The notes beneath the pieces were generated by a model, which saw nothing but the letters and a program-made list of their open reading frames with translations, made no database searches and was not told the origin of the DNA. From positions 124,001 through 188,000 of the forward strand of contig JAFAFA010000126.1 in assembly GCA_023423695.1 (NCBI GenBank): a stretch of 64,000 nt of DNA. The letters are read 5' to 3'. Origin of the DNA: Pseudomonadota bacterium. Lineage in GTDB: Bacteria > Pseudomonadota > Alphaproteobacteria > Azospirillales > Azospirillaceae. This document shows, in pieces, positions 1 through 7,905 of the stretch. A program made the position numbers and the translations under genes. How positions within the stretch are numbered: position 1 is the first letter of the stretch; each line of letters begins with the position of its first letter.

Positions 1-1
1 C

Positions 2-901
2 GGCATCGCGTCGGCCACCGGCGAGATGGCGATGGGCGAGGCCGCCGGCAAGGAAACCACCGCGGTCCAGACCCAGCGCCAGGAGGACAAGATGGCGCTC
101 CTGCTGTTCCGCGCCGGCGAGGGCGCGCCAAAGGCGGTGCCGCTGTCGCTGGTCGCCCGCCTGGAGGACGTCGATCTCGCCACGGTCGAGATGTCGAACG
201 GACTGCCGGTGGTCCAGTACCGCGGCAAGCTGATGCCTCTGGTGCCGATCGACCCGAACTTCGCGCTCGCCAACGAAGGCCGCCAGCCGGTGCTGGTCTT
301 CGCCGACGGCGACCGCTCGATGGGCCTGATCGTCGACGAGATCGTCGACATCGTGGAGGAGAAGCTGAACGTCCAGCTGGCCGCGGAGCGTCCCGGCCTG
401 ATGGGCTCGGCCATCATCGCCGGCAAGGCGACCGAGGTGATCGACGCCGGCTTCTTCCTGACCCAGGCCTACAAGGACTGGTTCGGCTCCTCCGCCCAGG
501 AGGGCTTCGAGGAGGAGAAGCTGCAGCGCGTGCTGCTGGTGGACGACAGCCCCTTCTTCCGCAACCTGCTGACGCCGCTGCTGTCGGTCGCCGGCTACGA
601 CGTGACGGCGGTGGAGAATGCCGGCGACGCGCTGGCTCTCTGCGAGGCGGGCGAGGACTTCGACGTCATCGTCTCCGACATCGAGATGCCGGGCATGAGC
701 GGCTTCGACTTCGCCGAGGCGGTGCGCCACGGCAGCCGCTGGCAGGGCGTGCCGATGGTGGCGCTGTCCAGCCATGCCAGCGCCCGTGATCTCGACCGCG
801 GCCGGATCGCCGGCTTCAACGACTATGTCGCCAAGTTCGACCGTGACGCTCTGCTCTTCGCGCTGCAGCAGACGCTGACCGACCAGAAAGGTGCCGCATG
901 A
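2..901 (+). CDS. cheA: Hybrid chemotaxis kinase CheA, C-terminal part (CheW-like domain plus receiver), cut by window edge
   Basis: The reading frame is open from base 2, so the gene begins outside the window. The visible 299 residues hold the CheA regulatory (CheW-like) domain, with the typical V-x-Y-R-G-K-L-x-P-L strand, a linker rich in Glu, and a full receiver domain. The receiver has the acidic pair VDDSP (Asp codons at 542 and 545) and the phosphoacceptor Asp in SDIEMPGMSG (codon at 677). CheA phosphorylates CheY and CheB in response to chemoreceptors. A receiver on the CheA C-terminus is the architecture I associate with Azospirillum Che1; it may act as an internal phosphate sink. The stop overlaps the cheW start (ATGA). 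Confidence 0.88.
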   Translation, partial: GIASATGEMAMGEAAGKETTAVQTQRQEDKMALLLFRAGEGAPKAVPLSLVARLEDVDLATVEMSNGLPVVQYRGKLMPLVPIDPNFALANEGRQPVLVFADGDRSMGLIVDEIVDIVEEKLNVQLAAERPGLMGSAIIAGKATEVIDAGFFLTQAYKDWFGSSAQEGFEEEKLQRVLLVDDSPFFRNLLTPLLSVAGYDVTAVENAGDALALCEAGEDFDVIVSDIEMPGMSGFDFAEAVRHGSRWQGVPMVALSSHASARDLDRGRIAGFNDYVAKFDRDALLFALQQTLTDQKGAA

Positions 902-1398
902 GCAACGCCAAGCTGCCGTCCACCGTCCGGAAGTCGAAGGGCGACGACGTCGTCGTCTCCGGCAACCAGGACTATGTGACCATGACGATCGCCGACCAGA
1001 TGTTCGGCATCCCGGTCCTTCAGGTGCAGGATGTGCTGGGCCATCAGCGGATCACCCGCATCCCGCTGGCCCCGCCGGAGGTCGCCGGATCGCTGAACCT
1101 GCGCGGCCGCATCGTCACCGCCATCGACGTCCGCCTGCGGCTCGGCCTGACCGGCCGGCCGAAGGACAAGCCCGGCATGTCGATCGTCGTCGATCTGCGA
1201 GGCGAACTGTACAGCCTGATGGTCGATTCGGTCGGCGAGGTGCTGAGCCTGACCAAGGAGGACTTCGAACGCAACCCGGCGACGCTGGATCCGCGCTGGC
1301 GCGAGGTCTCCACCGGGATTTATAGGCTGAACGGCCAGTTGATGGTTGTGCTGGACGTGCCTCGTCTGCTCAACTTCACAACCATCGAGACGGCCTGA
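898..1398 (+). CDS. cheW: Chemotaxis coupling protein CheW
   Basis: This 166-residue protein is a single CheW domain preceded by a basic, disordered leader of about 24 residues. It links chemoreceptors to CheA in the signalling array. Typical landmarks are FGIPVLQVQDVLG, the SLNLRGRIVTAIDVRLRLGL strand pair and the closing LDVPRLL. The ATG overlaps the cheA stop by four bases, so translation is coupled. It is one of five consecutive plus-strand che genes. Confidence 0.95.
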   Translation: MSNAKLPSTVRKSKGDDVVVSGNQDYVTMTIADQMFGIPVLQVQDVLGHQRITRIPLAPPEVAGSLNLRGRIVTAIDVRLRLGLTGRPKDKPGMSIVVDLRGELYSLMVDSVGEVLSLTKEDFERNPATLDPRWREVSTGIYRLNGQLMVVLDVPRLLNFTTIETA

Positions 1399-1486
1399 CG
1401 GCTTTCGGCGCTATCCCCGGGGGAGGGCGCCGTTCCGGCCGGCCGGCTTCTCCGCCGACGAACAGATGACCTGAGGCCCTGCCGCA

Positions 1487-1852
1487 ATGAAATCCTGCCT
1501 GGTGGTCGACGACAGCCGCGTGGTCCGCAAGGTCGCACGCAAGATCCTGGAAGAGCTGAACTTCGCCTGCACCGAGGCGGAGGATGGCAAACAGGCGATG
1601 GAGGCCTGCGCGGCACAGATGCCGGATGCCATCCTGCTGGACTGGAACATGCCGGTGATGACCGGCATCGAGTTCCTGCGCCGGCTGCGCAAGATGAGCG
1701 GGGGCGAGCAGCCCAAGGTGGTCTTCTGCACCACCGAGAACGACCTCGCCCACATCCAGGAGGCGCTGTCCGCCGGGGCCAACGAGTACATCATGAAGCC
1801 CTTCGACAGCGACATCATCCAGACCAAGTTCGCGCAGGTCGGCTTGCTGTGA
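1487..1852 (+). CDS. cheY: Chemotaxis response regulator CheY
   Basis: This is a 121-residue single receiver domain. The N-terminal VVDDSR acidic pocket, the phosphoacceptor Asp in ILLDWNMPVMTG, the switch Thr in FCTTEN and the conserved Lys in IMKPFDS are all intact. Phospho-CheY binds the flagellar motor switch, or modulates swimming speed in Azospirillum Che1-type systems. An 88-base gap separates it from cheW, but the che genes are most simply read as one transcript. Confidence 0.95.
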   Translation: MKSCLVVDDSRVVRKVARKILEELNFACTEAEDGKQAMEACAAQMPDAILLDWNMPVMTGIEFLRRLRKMSGGEQPKVVFCTTENDLAHIQEALSAGANEYIMKPFDSDIIQTKFAQVGLL

Positions 1853-1981
1853 CTCCTGCCCGTGCCGGACATGACCGTCCGGCATATGGCCGCCGTGTCA
1901 TGAGCCGGTCGGGACAGGCTTCCTGTCCGCACGCTGGACAAGCCGCGTTGAACCAGTCGAGTTGAAAGGCGAATCGCCGAT

Positions 1982-3142
1982 ATGTCGGACAGTTTTGGCA
2001 GAGGCCCCCTCACCACCGCGCGACCGGCCAATCCGGATCCCGTCCGGGTCATGGTGGTGGACGACTCGGCCGTCATCCGCGGCCTGCTGACCCGTGCGCT
2101 GGAAGGGGACCCGGACATCCGCGTCGTCACCTCCGTCGGCGACGGCCAGATGGCTGTCAATTCGCTGCAGCGCAACTCGATCGACGTCATCGTTCTGGAC
2201 ATCGAGATGCCGGTGATGGACGGGCTGACCGCCATCCCGAAGCTGCTGGCGGTGGCGCCGCAGGTGAAGATCATCATGGCCTCCACGCTGACGCTGCGCG
2301 GAGCCGACGTCTCCATCCGCTGCCTGTCGGCGGGTGCTGCCGATTACATTCCGAAGCCGACCTCCACCCGCGAGATCGGCGGGGCGGAGGACTTCAAGCG
2401 CGAGCTGGTCGCCAAGGTCAAGGCGCTGGGCGCCGCCGCCAGGCGCGCCGGGTCGCGCACCCGCGGTGAAATCCGCCCGCTGACCCCGGTGGCTCCGGTC
2501 GGGCTGCTGAAGCGCGAGGTCGGGCCGATCACCACCCGCCCGGCCCCGGCCATGGCGGTGAAGCCGGACGTGATCGCCATCGGCAGTTCCACCGGTGGCC
2601 CACAGGCCCTGTTCGAGGTGCTGTCGCACCTGAAGGCCGGCGTCAGCCAGCCGATCCTCATTACACAGCACATGCCGGCGACCTTCACCACCATCCTGGC
2701 CGAGCACATCACCCGCCAATGCGGGATCGATGCGCGCGAGGCCAAGGACGGCGAGCCGATCGTGCAGAACCGCTGCTATATCGCCCCCGGCGACTTCCAC
2801 ATGCTGGTGGCGCAGCGGGGCGGGGCCAACGTGATCACGCTCAGCAAGGATCCGCCGGAGAATTTCTGCCGCCCGGCCGTCGACCCGATGATGCGGTCGA
2901 TCCTGAAGGCCTTCGGCGGCCGCAAGATCCTGGCCTGCATCCTGACCGGCATGGGGCAGGACGGGCTGAAGGGCTGTACCGATGTCGTCAACGGCGGCGG
3001 CATGCTGATTGCCCAGGACGAGGCGTCGAGCGTGGTCTGGGGCATGCCGGGTGCCGTGGCGCAAGCCGGCATCTGCAGCGCCATCCTGCCGCTCAAGGAA
3101 ATCGGTCCCCACATCCGCAAGCTCGCTTCGAGGGCAGCATGA
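1982..3142 (+). CDS. cheB: Chemotaxis methylesterase/glutamine deamidase CheB
   Basis: A 386-residue two-domain enzyme that removes methyl groups from chemoreceptors when phosphorylated by CheA. The receiver carries Asp73 in VLDIEMPVMDG. After a long basic linker (about residues 135-195) the esterase domain shows the full triad: Ser203 in GSSTGGPQ, His230 in TQHMPATFT and Asp327 in GMGQDGLKG. The stop overlaps the cheR start by four bases. A 129-base gap separates it from cheY. Confidence 0.96.
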   Translation: MSDSFGRGPLTTARPANPDPVRVMVVDDSAVIRGLLTRALEGDPDIRVVTSVGDGQMAVNSLQRNSIDVIVLDIEMPVMDGLTAIPKLLAVAPQVKIIMASTLTLRGADVSIRCLSAGAADYIPKPTSTREIGGAEDFKRELVAKVKALGAAARRAGSRTRGEIRPLTPVAPVGLLKREVGPITTRPAPAMAVKPDVIAIGSSTGGPQALFEVLSHLKAGVSQPILITQHMPATFTTILAEHITRQCGIDAREAKDGEPIVQNRCYIAPGDFHMLVAQRGGANVITLSKDPPENFCRPAVDPMMRSILKAFGGRKILACILTGMGQDGLKGCTDVVNGGGMLIAQDEASSVVWGMPGAVAQAGICSAILPLKEIGPHIRKLASRAA

Positions 3143-3978
3143 GAGTCGAAGATTTCGACATGTTCTCCACGCTGCTCAAGCAGCGTTCCGGCTTGGTCCT
3201 CACCCGCGACAAGGCCTACCTGCTCGAATCCCGGCTGATGCCGGTGGCGCGCAAGTGGAACATGAAGGGCCTGGAGGAGTTGGCGACCACCGTCCGCACC
3301 CGCAAGGACGAGGCGCTGCTGCGCGACATCACGGAAGCGATGACGACCAACGAGTCGTCCTTCTTCCGCGACCAGAAGCCCTTCGACCAGTTCAAGCAGC
3401 TGGTGTTGCCGAAGCTGATGGAGGCGCGGGCGGCCAAGCGCAGTCTGCGCATCTGGTCGGCCGCCTGTTCGTCGGGGCAGGAAGCCTATTCTCTGTCGAT
3501 GATCCTCAACGACGAGGCGGCGAAGCTGGCCGGCTGGCGCATCGAGATCGTCGGTACCGACATCTCGGCCGAAATGGTGGAGCGGGCGAAGTCCGGCGTC
3601 TACACCCAGTTCGAGGTGCAGCGCGGCCTTCCCATCACCATGCTGGTCAAGCATTTCAAGCAGAACGGCGACAAGTGGCAGATCAGCCAGCAGCTGCGCC
3701 AGATGGTCTCGTTCCGCGAATGGAACCTGCTGGGCGATCTGTCGGCTCTGGGCCAGTTCGACATCGTCTTCTGCCGCAACGTGCTGATCTATTTCGACCA
3801 GCCGACGAAGGCGAAGGTTCTGGAATCCATCTCCCGCCAGATGCCGCAGGACGGCGTTCTGTATCTGGGCGGTGCGGAAACGGTGCTGGGCATCACCGAC
3901 AAGTTCAAGCCGGTGGAGGGCCAACGCGGCCTGTACAGCCTGGGCGGCTTCTCCGCCGCCGGCGCCAAGGTGGCGTGA
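3139..3978 (+). CDS. cheR: Chemoreceptor glutamate methyltransferase CheR
   Basis: This 279-residue SAM-dependent methyltransferase methylates receptor glutamates and opposes CheB. An N-terminal helical domain is followed by TTNESSFFRD, the SAM motif WSAACSSGQEAYSLSM and FCRNVLIYFD. The frame is open further upstream, but the ATG at 3139 overlaps the cheB stop and gives the family-typical N-terminus, so I use it. It ends the che operon, and a GC-rich stem-loop follows. Confidence 0.96.
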   Translation: MRVEDFDMFSTLLKQRSGLVLTRDKAYLLESRLMPVARKWNMKGLEELATTVRTRKDEALLRDITEAMTTNESSFFRDQKPFDQFKQLVLPKLMEARAAKRSLRIWSAACSSGQEAYSLSMILNDEAAKLAGWRIEIVGTDISAEMVERAKSGVYTQFEVQRGLPITMLVKHFKQNGDKWQISQQLRQMVSFREWNLLGDLSALGQFDIVFCRNVLIYFDQPTKAKVLESISRQMPQDGVLYLGGAETVLGITDKFKPVEGQRGLYSLGGFSAAGAKVA

Positions 3979-3997
3979 GAGTCTTCTTGAGAGCGAC

Positions 3998-4018
3998 GGG
4001 GGCGGGAGAGCCGCCCCC
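3998..4018 (+). terminator. Stem-loop after the che operon
   Basis: Eight perfect base pairs (GGGGGCGG with CCGCCCCC) close a five-base loop 20 bases after the cheR stop. There is no U-run, so it may be a processing or 3'-stabilising hairpin instead. It also lies just beyond the convergent small gene. Confidence 0.45.
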
Positions 4019-4035
4019 ACTCGATCACTGTAGCG

Positions 4036-4260
4036 TCAGGCCGACGGTGTGATCGACTTGATGGGCCCGCGCGGGTTGCCGGACATCTCGGCGATCTTGC
4101 GGTCCTGCGCCTCGATGAAGGCGCGGATGGAGTTCTCGCGGTCAAACTGGTCGATGTCGGACGTCGGCACCTTGCGGTTCGAGGTGCGCGCACCGTCCTG
4201 GTAGATCACATCGAACAGTGCGAAGGCGTTTTCGACGGGTTGTTTCTTCTGACGGGCCAT
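4036..4260 (-). CDS. Small conserved-looking protein of unknown function
   Basis: A 74-residue soluble protein with no signal peptide or membrane segment. It starts with a basic MARQKKQPVENAFALFDVIY stretch and contains a Glu/Arg/Asp-rich helix around FIEAQDRKIAEMSG. I do not recognise the family. A clear GGAGG sits upstream of the ATG and codon use matches its neighbours, which supports a real gene. It is convergent with cheR and downstream of another small basic protein on the same strand. Confidence 0.6.
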   Translation of the reverse strand: MARQKKQPVENAFALFDVIYQDGARTSNRKVPTSDIDQFDRENSIRAFIEAQDRKIAEMSGNPRGPIKSITPSA

Positions 4261-4308
4261 GGCCTGTCCTCCGTATAATCGCGGTCGGCCGTAGGAACGG
4301 CCTTGCGG

Positions 4309-4527
4309 TCAAGCATTGTTGGTATCGGACTTGGTCTCGGTGTCGGTCGAGACGGCGTCATCCTGCACGTCCGCATCGTCCTGCCCGGTCTGTTCGCCGT
4401 CGATCTGAGTGCCGGCACGGCGGGCGGCGACCTCTTCCTCGCGGCGCTGAAGCTTTTCCTGCTTCTTCTGTTCCTTGGCCCGGTTGCGCTCGGCCCGCTG
4501 CTGGTTGTAGTTCGGTTTGAAAGCCAT
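4309..4527 (-). CDS. Small highly charged coiled-coil-like protein
   Basis: A 72-residue protein whose first half is almost entirely Arg, Lys, Glu and Gln (RAERNRAKEQKKQEKLQRRE) and is predicted helical, while the tail is acidic and Thr/Asp-rich. The ATG at 4527 follows AGGAG. The frame extends upstream to 4596, but that part covers the terminator hairpin and is unlikely to be coding. The function is unknown. The basic head suggests nucleic-acid or ribosome association, which is inference only. Confidence 0.6.
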   Translation of the reverse strand: MAFKPNYNQQRAERNRAKEQKKQEKLQRREEEVAARRAGTQIDGEQTGQDDADVQDDAVSTDTETKSDTNNA

Positions 4528-4583
4528 AGCGGTTCTCCTCTGGGCAGAGCCCTGCGTTTGGGCAACAGGGACTTGTGCAACAC

Positions 4584-4620
4584 GGAAAAAGGGCACCGGT
4601 TTCCCGATGCCCCTTTTTCC
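4584..4620 (-). terminator. Rho-independent-like terminator of the cold-shock gene
   Basis: The arm GGAAAAAGGGCA pairs with TGCCCCTTTTTCC (one bulged C). It lies 21 bases past the cold-shock stop on the minus strand. Arms rich in A and T on both sides would let it act in both directions. Confidence 0.7.
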
Positions 4621-4640
4621 GCAGGTCGGCGGTCAGGCGG

Positions 4641-4850
4641 TCAGACCGCCTTCAGATTTTCCGCCGAGGTCTTGCCGCGCTTGGGATCGCGCTGCTCCTC
4701 GTAGGAAATCTTCTGGCCATCGACCAGGCTGCGCAGCCCGGCGCGTTCGACAGCGGAGATGTGAACGAACACATCCGGGCCGCCGCTTTCCGGCTGAATG
4801 AAACCGAAGCCCTTGGTGCTGTTGAACCATTTGACGGTGCCGACGGGCAT
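4641..4850 (-). CDS. Cold-shock domain protein (CspA family)
   Basis: A 69-residue single-stranded nucleic-acid-binding protein of the CspA type. Both RNA-binding motifs are present (KGFGFIQPE and VFVHISAV), after the hallmark GTVKWFNSTKG. Length and sequence are typical. The frame is open upstream, but MPVGTVKWFN is the family N-terminus and GGGAGAC precedes it. A ten-pair perfect hairpin lies 24 bases upstream in the likely 5' leader, which could regulate translation as in other csp mRNAs. Confidence 0.93.
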   Translation of the reverse strand: MPVGTVKWFNSTKGFGFIQPESGGPDVFVHISAVERAGLRSLVDGQKISYEEQRDPKRGKTSAENLKAV

Positions 4851-4873
4851 GTCTGTCTCCCATAACGCGAAGG

Positions 4874-4896
4874 GCGCCGCACCACCGGTGCGGCGC
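4874..4896 (-). promoter_or_regulatory. Perfect stem-loop in the cold-shock 5' leader
   Basis: GCGCCGCACC and GGTGCGGCGC form ten perfect pairs around a three-base loop, 24 bases before the cold-shock ATG and just ahead of its ribosome-binding site. It could be a translation-control hairpin or the end of an upstream transcript. Confidence 0.45.
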
Positions 4897-4978
4897 ATCA
4901 GACTGGATGTGGGATTGGCGGCCCCCGAATGCCCGCAATGGCATGCTCGCAACAGCGAAAAAAGGGGGGCTGAGCGTG

Positions 4979-4996
4979 GGGGCGTTTGAACGCCCC
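4979..4996 (-). other. Short stem-loop between ctrA and the cold-shock gene
   Basis: GGGGCGTT pairs with AACGCCCC. On the minus strand a C6T6 run follows about 12 bases later, so it could be a weak terminator. Confidence 0.35.
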
Positions 4997-5029
4997 GCAG
5001 TCCGTAGCAGAATGACCTGTCTGACATGG

Positions 5030-5073
5030 GAACGCCCGGTCCGACTTTCAAGGCGAAAGACGTCCGGGCGTTC
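5030..5073 (-). terminator. Compound stem-loop downstream of ctrA
   Basis: GAACGCCCGG and CCGGGCGTTC pair perfectly as outer arms, and CTTTC/GAAAG form an inner five-pair stem. It starts 42 bases past the ctrA stop on the minus strand. There is no U-run after it, so it may protect the ctrA 3' end rather than terminate. Confidence 0.45.
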
Positions 5074-5114
5074 GATTGTGAGAGCGACGGTGCCGCTCCA
5101 CCTTCAGATACCGG

Positions 5115-5855
5115 TCAGCCGGCCGCCTGCTGCTGCGGCACGCGCGGCGGCGGCGGGGGATTCGCTTCCGCGATCTCCTCGTGCGGGTCGCGCAGCACGT
5201 AACCGCGGCCCCACACCGTTTCGATGTAGTTGTCGCCCTGGGTGGCGGCGGCCAGCTTCTTGCGCAGCTTGCAGACGAACACGTCGATGATCTTCAGTTC
5301 CGGTTCGTCCATCCCGCCATAGAGATGGTTCAGGAACATCTCCTTGGTCAGCGTCGTGCCCTTGCGCAGGCTCAACAGCTCCAGGATGCCGTATTCCTTG
5401 CCGGTGAGGTGCAGCGGTTGCTGATCGACCTCCACCGTGCGGGTGTCGAGGTTGACGGTCAGGCGGCCGGTGCGGATGATGCTGTCCGAATGGCCCTTGG
5501 AGCGGCGGACGATGGCCTGGATGCGGGCGATCAGTTCGCGCTTGTCGAACGGCTTGGTCAGGTAATCGTCGGCGCCGAAGCCCAGGCCCTTGATCTTGTT
5601 GTCCATCTCGGTCAGGCCCGAGAGGATCAGGATCGGGGTGGTCACGCGCGCGGCGCGCAGGCGGCGAAGAACCTCGTACCCGTCGATGTCCGGCAGCATC
5701 AGGTCGAGAATGATGATGTCGTAGTCATAGAGCTTGCCGATCTCGAGACCGTCCTCACCCAGGTCGGTAGAGTCGACGATGAATCCTTCCGTGTTCAGCA
5801 TCAGTTCGATGCTTTTGGCGACGGAGGAATCGTCTTCAACCAGCAGAACCCTCAT
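5115..5855 (-). CDS. ctrA: Cell-cycle/motility response regulator CtrA
   Basis: This 246-residue OmpR-type response regulator matches CtrA almost word for word. The receiver has Asp51 in IILDLMLPDIDGYEVLRRLR and Lys in LTKPFDKRELIARIQAIVRR. The winged-helix domain has GKEYGILELLSLRKGTTLTK and MFLNHLYGGMDEPELKIIDV. CtrA is essential for the cell cycle in Caulobacter but mainly controls flagellar and chemotaxis genes in Rhodospirillales. Its place beside divergent fliI fits that role. A Pro-rich, Gln-rich tail of about 20 residues is a local variation. Confidence 0.95.
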   Translation of the reverse strand: MRVLLVEDDSSVAKSIELMLNTEGFIVDSTDLGEDGLEIGKLYDYDIIILDLMLPDIDGYEVLRRLRAARVTTPILILSGLTEMDNKIKGLGFGADDYLTKPFDKRELIARIQAIVRRSKGHSDSIIRTGRLTVNLDTRTVEVDQQPLHLTGKEYGILELLSLRKGTTLTKEMFLNHLYGGMDEPELKIIDVFVCKLRKKLAAATQGDNYIETVWGRGYVLRDPHEEIAEANPPPPPRVPQQQAAG

Positions 5856-5944
5856 GGCGATATCCCGACGTTTGATGGCGCGCTTTCGCTACCCGACCCA
5901 CGACATGGTCCCCGGTCCTTGATGACCGATTTCAACCATCCCGT

Positions 5945-6039
5945 TTACACAAGTTAACAGACGATTCAGCTTAACGCCAGTGCCAAGCGCTTACACAACG
6001 TTAATCCTTCCATCGCAAGATGCGATCATGGTGGTTAAC
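5945..6039. promoter_or_regulatory. Cluster of TTAA(C) half-sites and a direct repeat between ctrA and fliI
   Basis: TTACACAAGTTAA (5945-5957) recurs with one inserted base as TTACACAACGTTAA (5991-6004). Further TTAAC copies are at 5971 and 6035. TTAA is the CtrA half-site in Caulobacter, but the canonical TTAA-N7-TTAA spacing is not present. Autoregulation of ctrA and control of fliI are inferred. Confidence 0.45.
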
Positions 6040-6109
6040 GTCGCCTCCGTCCACTGAACTACCACTTAATAGGAGCGCGTCCCGTCTTGGGGATGCCGGT
6101 ATCCGATCC

Positions 6110-7447
6110 ATGCCGTTCGATTTCGATCAGCTGATCCGCGACATCGACCAGATTCCAGACTGCAGCCGTTACGGCCGCGTCACCGCCGTGTCCGGCCTGA
6201 TGGTCGAGGTCGGCGGGATCGAGAAGGAATTGTCGGTCGGTGGCCGCTGCATCGTGGAAACGCGCGACCGCCGCCGGATCCCATGCGAGGTGGTGGGATT
6301 CCGCCAGGGCCGGGCGCTCGCCATGCCCTTCGGCGCGCTGGACGGGGTGGGGCTGGGCTGCCGCGCGCTGGTGGCCGGCGACCAGGCGATGATCTACCCG
6401 ACCGACGCCTGGCTGGGCCGCGTCGTCAATGCGCTGGGCGAGCCGGTCGACGGCAAGGGGCCGCTGCCCCAGGGACCGCAGGGCACGCCGATCCGCAACA
6501 ACCCGCCCAACGCCCATTCCCGCGCCCGGGTGGGGGGCAAGCTGGATCTGGGCATCCGCGCCATCAACGCCTTCCTCACCTGCTGCCGCGGCCAGCGCAT
6601 GGGCATCTTCGCCGGATCGGGCGTCGGCAAATCGTCGGTCATGTCGATGCTGGCGCGCTTCTCCGCCGCCGAGGTGGCGGTGATCGGCCTGATCGGCGAG
6701 CGCGGTCGCGAGTTGCAGGAATTCATCACCGAGGATCTGGGCGAGGAGGGTCTGGCCCGCAGCGTCGTCGTCTGCGCCACCTCCGACGAGGCGCCGCTGA
6801 TGCGCAAGCAGGCGGCCTACATGACGCTGGCGGTGGCCGAGCATTTCCGCGACCAGGGCCGCGACGTGCTGTGCATGATGGACAGCGTCACGCGCTTCGC
6901 CATGGCCCAGCGCGAGATCGGCCTGTCCGCCGGCGAGCCGCCGACGACCAAGGGCTATCCGCCGACCGTCTTCGCCGAGCTGCCGCGCCTGCTGGAGCGC
7001 GCCGGGCCGGGATTGGTCGGGGCGGGCACCATCACCGGCCTGTTCACCGTGCTGGTGGATGGCGACGACCACAACGAGCCGATCGCCGACGCCGTGCGCG
7101 GCATCCTGGACGGCCACATCGTGATGGAACGCCAGATCGGCGAGCGCGGGCGCTATCCCGCCATCAACATCCTGCGCAGCGTGTCGCGCACCATGCCCGG
7201 CTGCAACACGCCGAACGAGAACGAACTGGTCGGCCACGCCCGGCGCCTGCTGTCGTCCTACGACAACATGGCGGAGATGATCCGTCTGGGAGCCTATCGC
7301 CGCGGCTCCGACCCGCAGGTGGACGAGGCGATCCACTTTCAGCCGGCGCTGGAGGCTTTCCTGAAGCAGAGCAAGCGCGAGGCCACCGATCTGGAGACCA
7401 GCTACGCCATGCTGGCTGAAATCTTTGGGGTGCAGTGGCCGCAATGA
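6110..7447 (+). CDS. fliI: Flagellar export ATPase FliI
   Basis: A 445-residue F1-beta-like ATPase that energises and unloads substrates at the flagellar type III export gate. The Walker A motif is GIFAGSGVGKSS (about residues 165-176). IGERGRELQEF, the Walker B region DVLCMMDSVTRFA and the signature ISGEPPTTKGYPP-like segment (here LSAGEPPTTKGYPP) follow. The frame opens 30 codons earlier, but MPFDFDQLIRDI gives the normal N-terminus. The stop overlaps fliJ by four bases. Confidence 0.95.
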   Translation: MPFDFDQLIRDIDQIPDCSRYGRVTAVSGLMVEVGGIEKELSVGGRCIVETRDRRRIPCEVVGFRQGRALAMPFGALDGVGLGCRALVAGDQAMIYPTDAWLGRVVNALGEPVDGKGPLPQGPQGTPIRNNPPNAHSRARVGGKLDLGIRAINAFLTCCRGQRMGIFAGSGVGKSSVMSMLARFSAAEVAVIGLIGERGRELQEFITEDLGEEGLARSVVVCATSDEAPLMRKQAAYMTLAVAEHFRDQGRDVLCMMDSVTRFAMAQREIGLSAGEPPTTKGYPPTVFAELPRLLERAGPGLVGAGTITGLFTVLVDGDDHNEPIADAVRGILDGHIVMERQIGERGRYPAINILRSVSRTMPGCNTPNENELVGHARRLLSSYDNMAEMIRLGAYRRGSDPQVDEAIHFQPALEAFLKQSKREATDLETSYAMLAEIFGVQWPQ

Positions 7448-7878
7448 GCCTGAAGACGATCATCCGCCTGCAGAAGCTGCAACTGGACGAGAAGCGTCGC
7501 GTCCTGGCGGAACTCCACACGCTGGCCGACCGGCTGCGCAACGAGATCGAGAAGGTGAAACAGGAGATCGCGCACGAACAGGAAACGGTTCGCGACGATT
7601 TCTCCGTTTCCTTCACCTATTCCAACTTCGCACAGGCGGCGATGGAGCGGGGCCGCAGGCTTGGCCAGTCGCTGGCCCAGGTCGAGGCGCAGATCGAGAT
7701 CGCCACCGACGAGATGGCCGAAGCCTTCCAGGAGCTGAAACGCTACGAATTGGCGGAGGAGGAGCGGCAGAAGCGCGAGCGCGACAAGCAGAAGCGCAAG
7801 GATGCCGCCATGCTGGACGAGACCGCCCTGGTCGGCTTCCGTCGCCGTCAAACGGAGGAGGAAGCGGCCGGCGGGTAA
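7444..7878 (+). CDS. fliJ: Flagellar export chaperone FliJ
   Basis: A 144-residue protein that is almost entirely alpha-helical and coiled-coil, rich in Glu, Arg, Lys and Gln, as expected for FliJ, which stimulates FliI ATPase and couples it to FlhA. Sequence similarity in this family is low, so the call rests on size, coiled-coil pattern and the ATGA overlap with fliI. It is convergent with dnaE, with 27 bases between stops and no clear terminator. Confidence 0.88.
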   Translation: MSLKTIIRLQKLQLDEKRRVLAELHTLADRLRNEIEKVKQEIAHEQETVRDDFSVSFTYSNFAQAAMERGRRLGQSLAQVEAQIEIATDEMAEAFQELKRYELAEEERQKRERDKQKRKDAAMLDETALVGFRRRQTEEEAAGG

Positions 7879-7905
7879 GTGCCCCGCTGGCCGCGTCGGA
7901 ACTCC

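Noticed and set aside
2719..3138. A 140-codon N-terminal extension of CheR
   Set aside because: It lies in another phase of cheB, while the ATG at 3139 overlaps the cheB stop and gives a normal CheR.
5954..5975. A possible canonical CtrA site
   Set aside because: The two TTAAC copies are 17 bases apart start to start rather than the 11 of TTAA-N7-TTAA, so I list them only as half-sites.
6059..7444. A 461-codon minus-strand frame
   Set aside because: It is antisense to fliI, with the typical His/Ala/Gly/Asp bias of a shadow frame.
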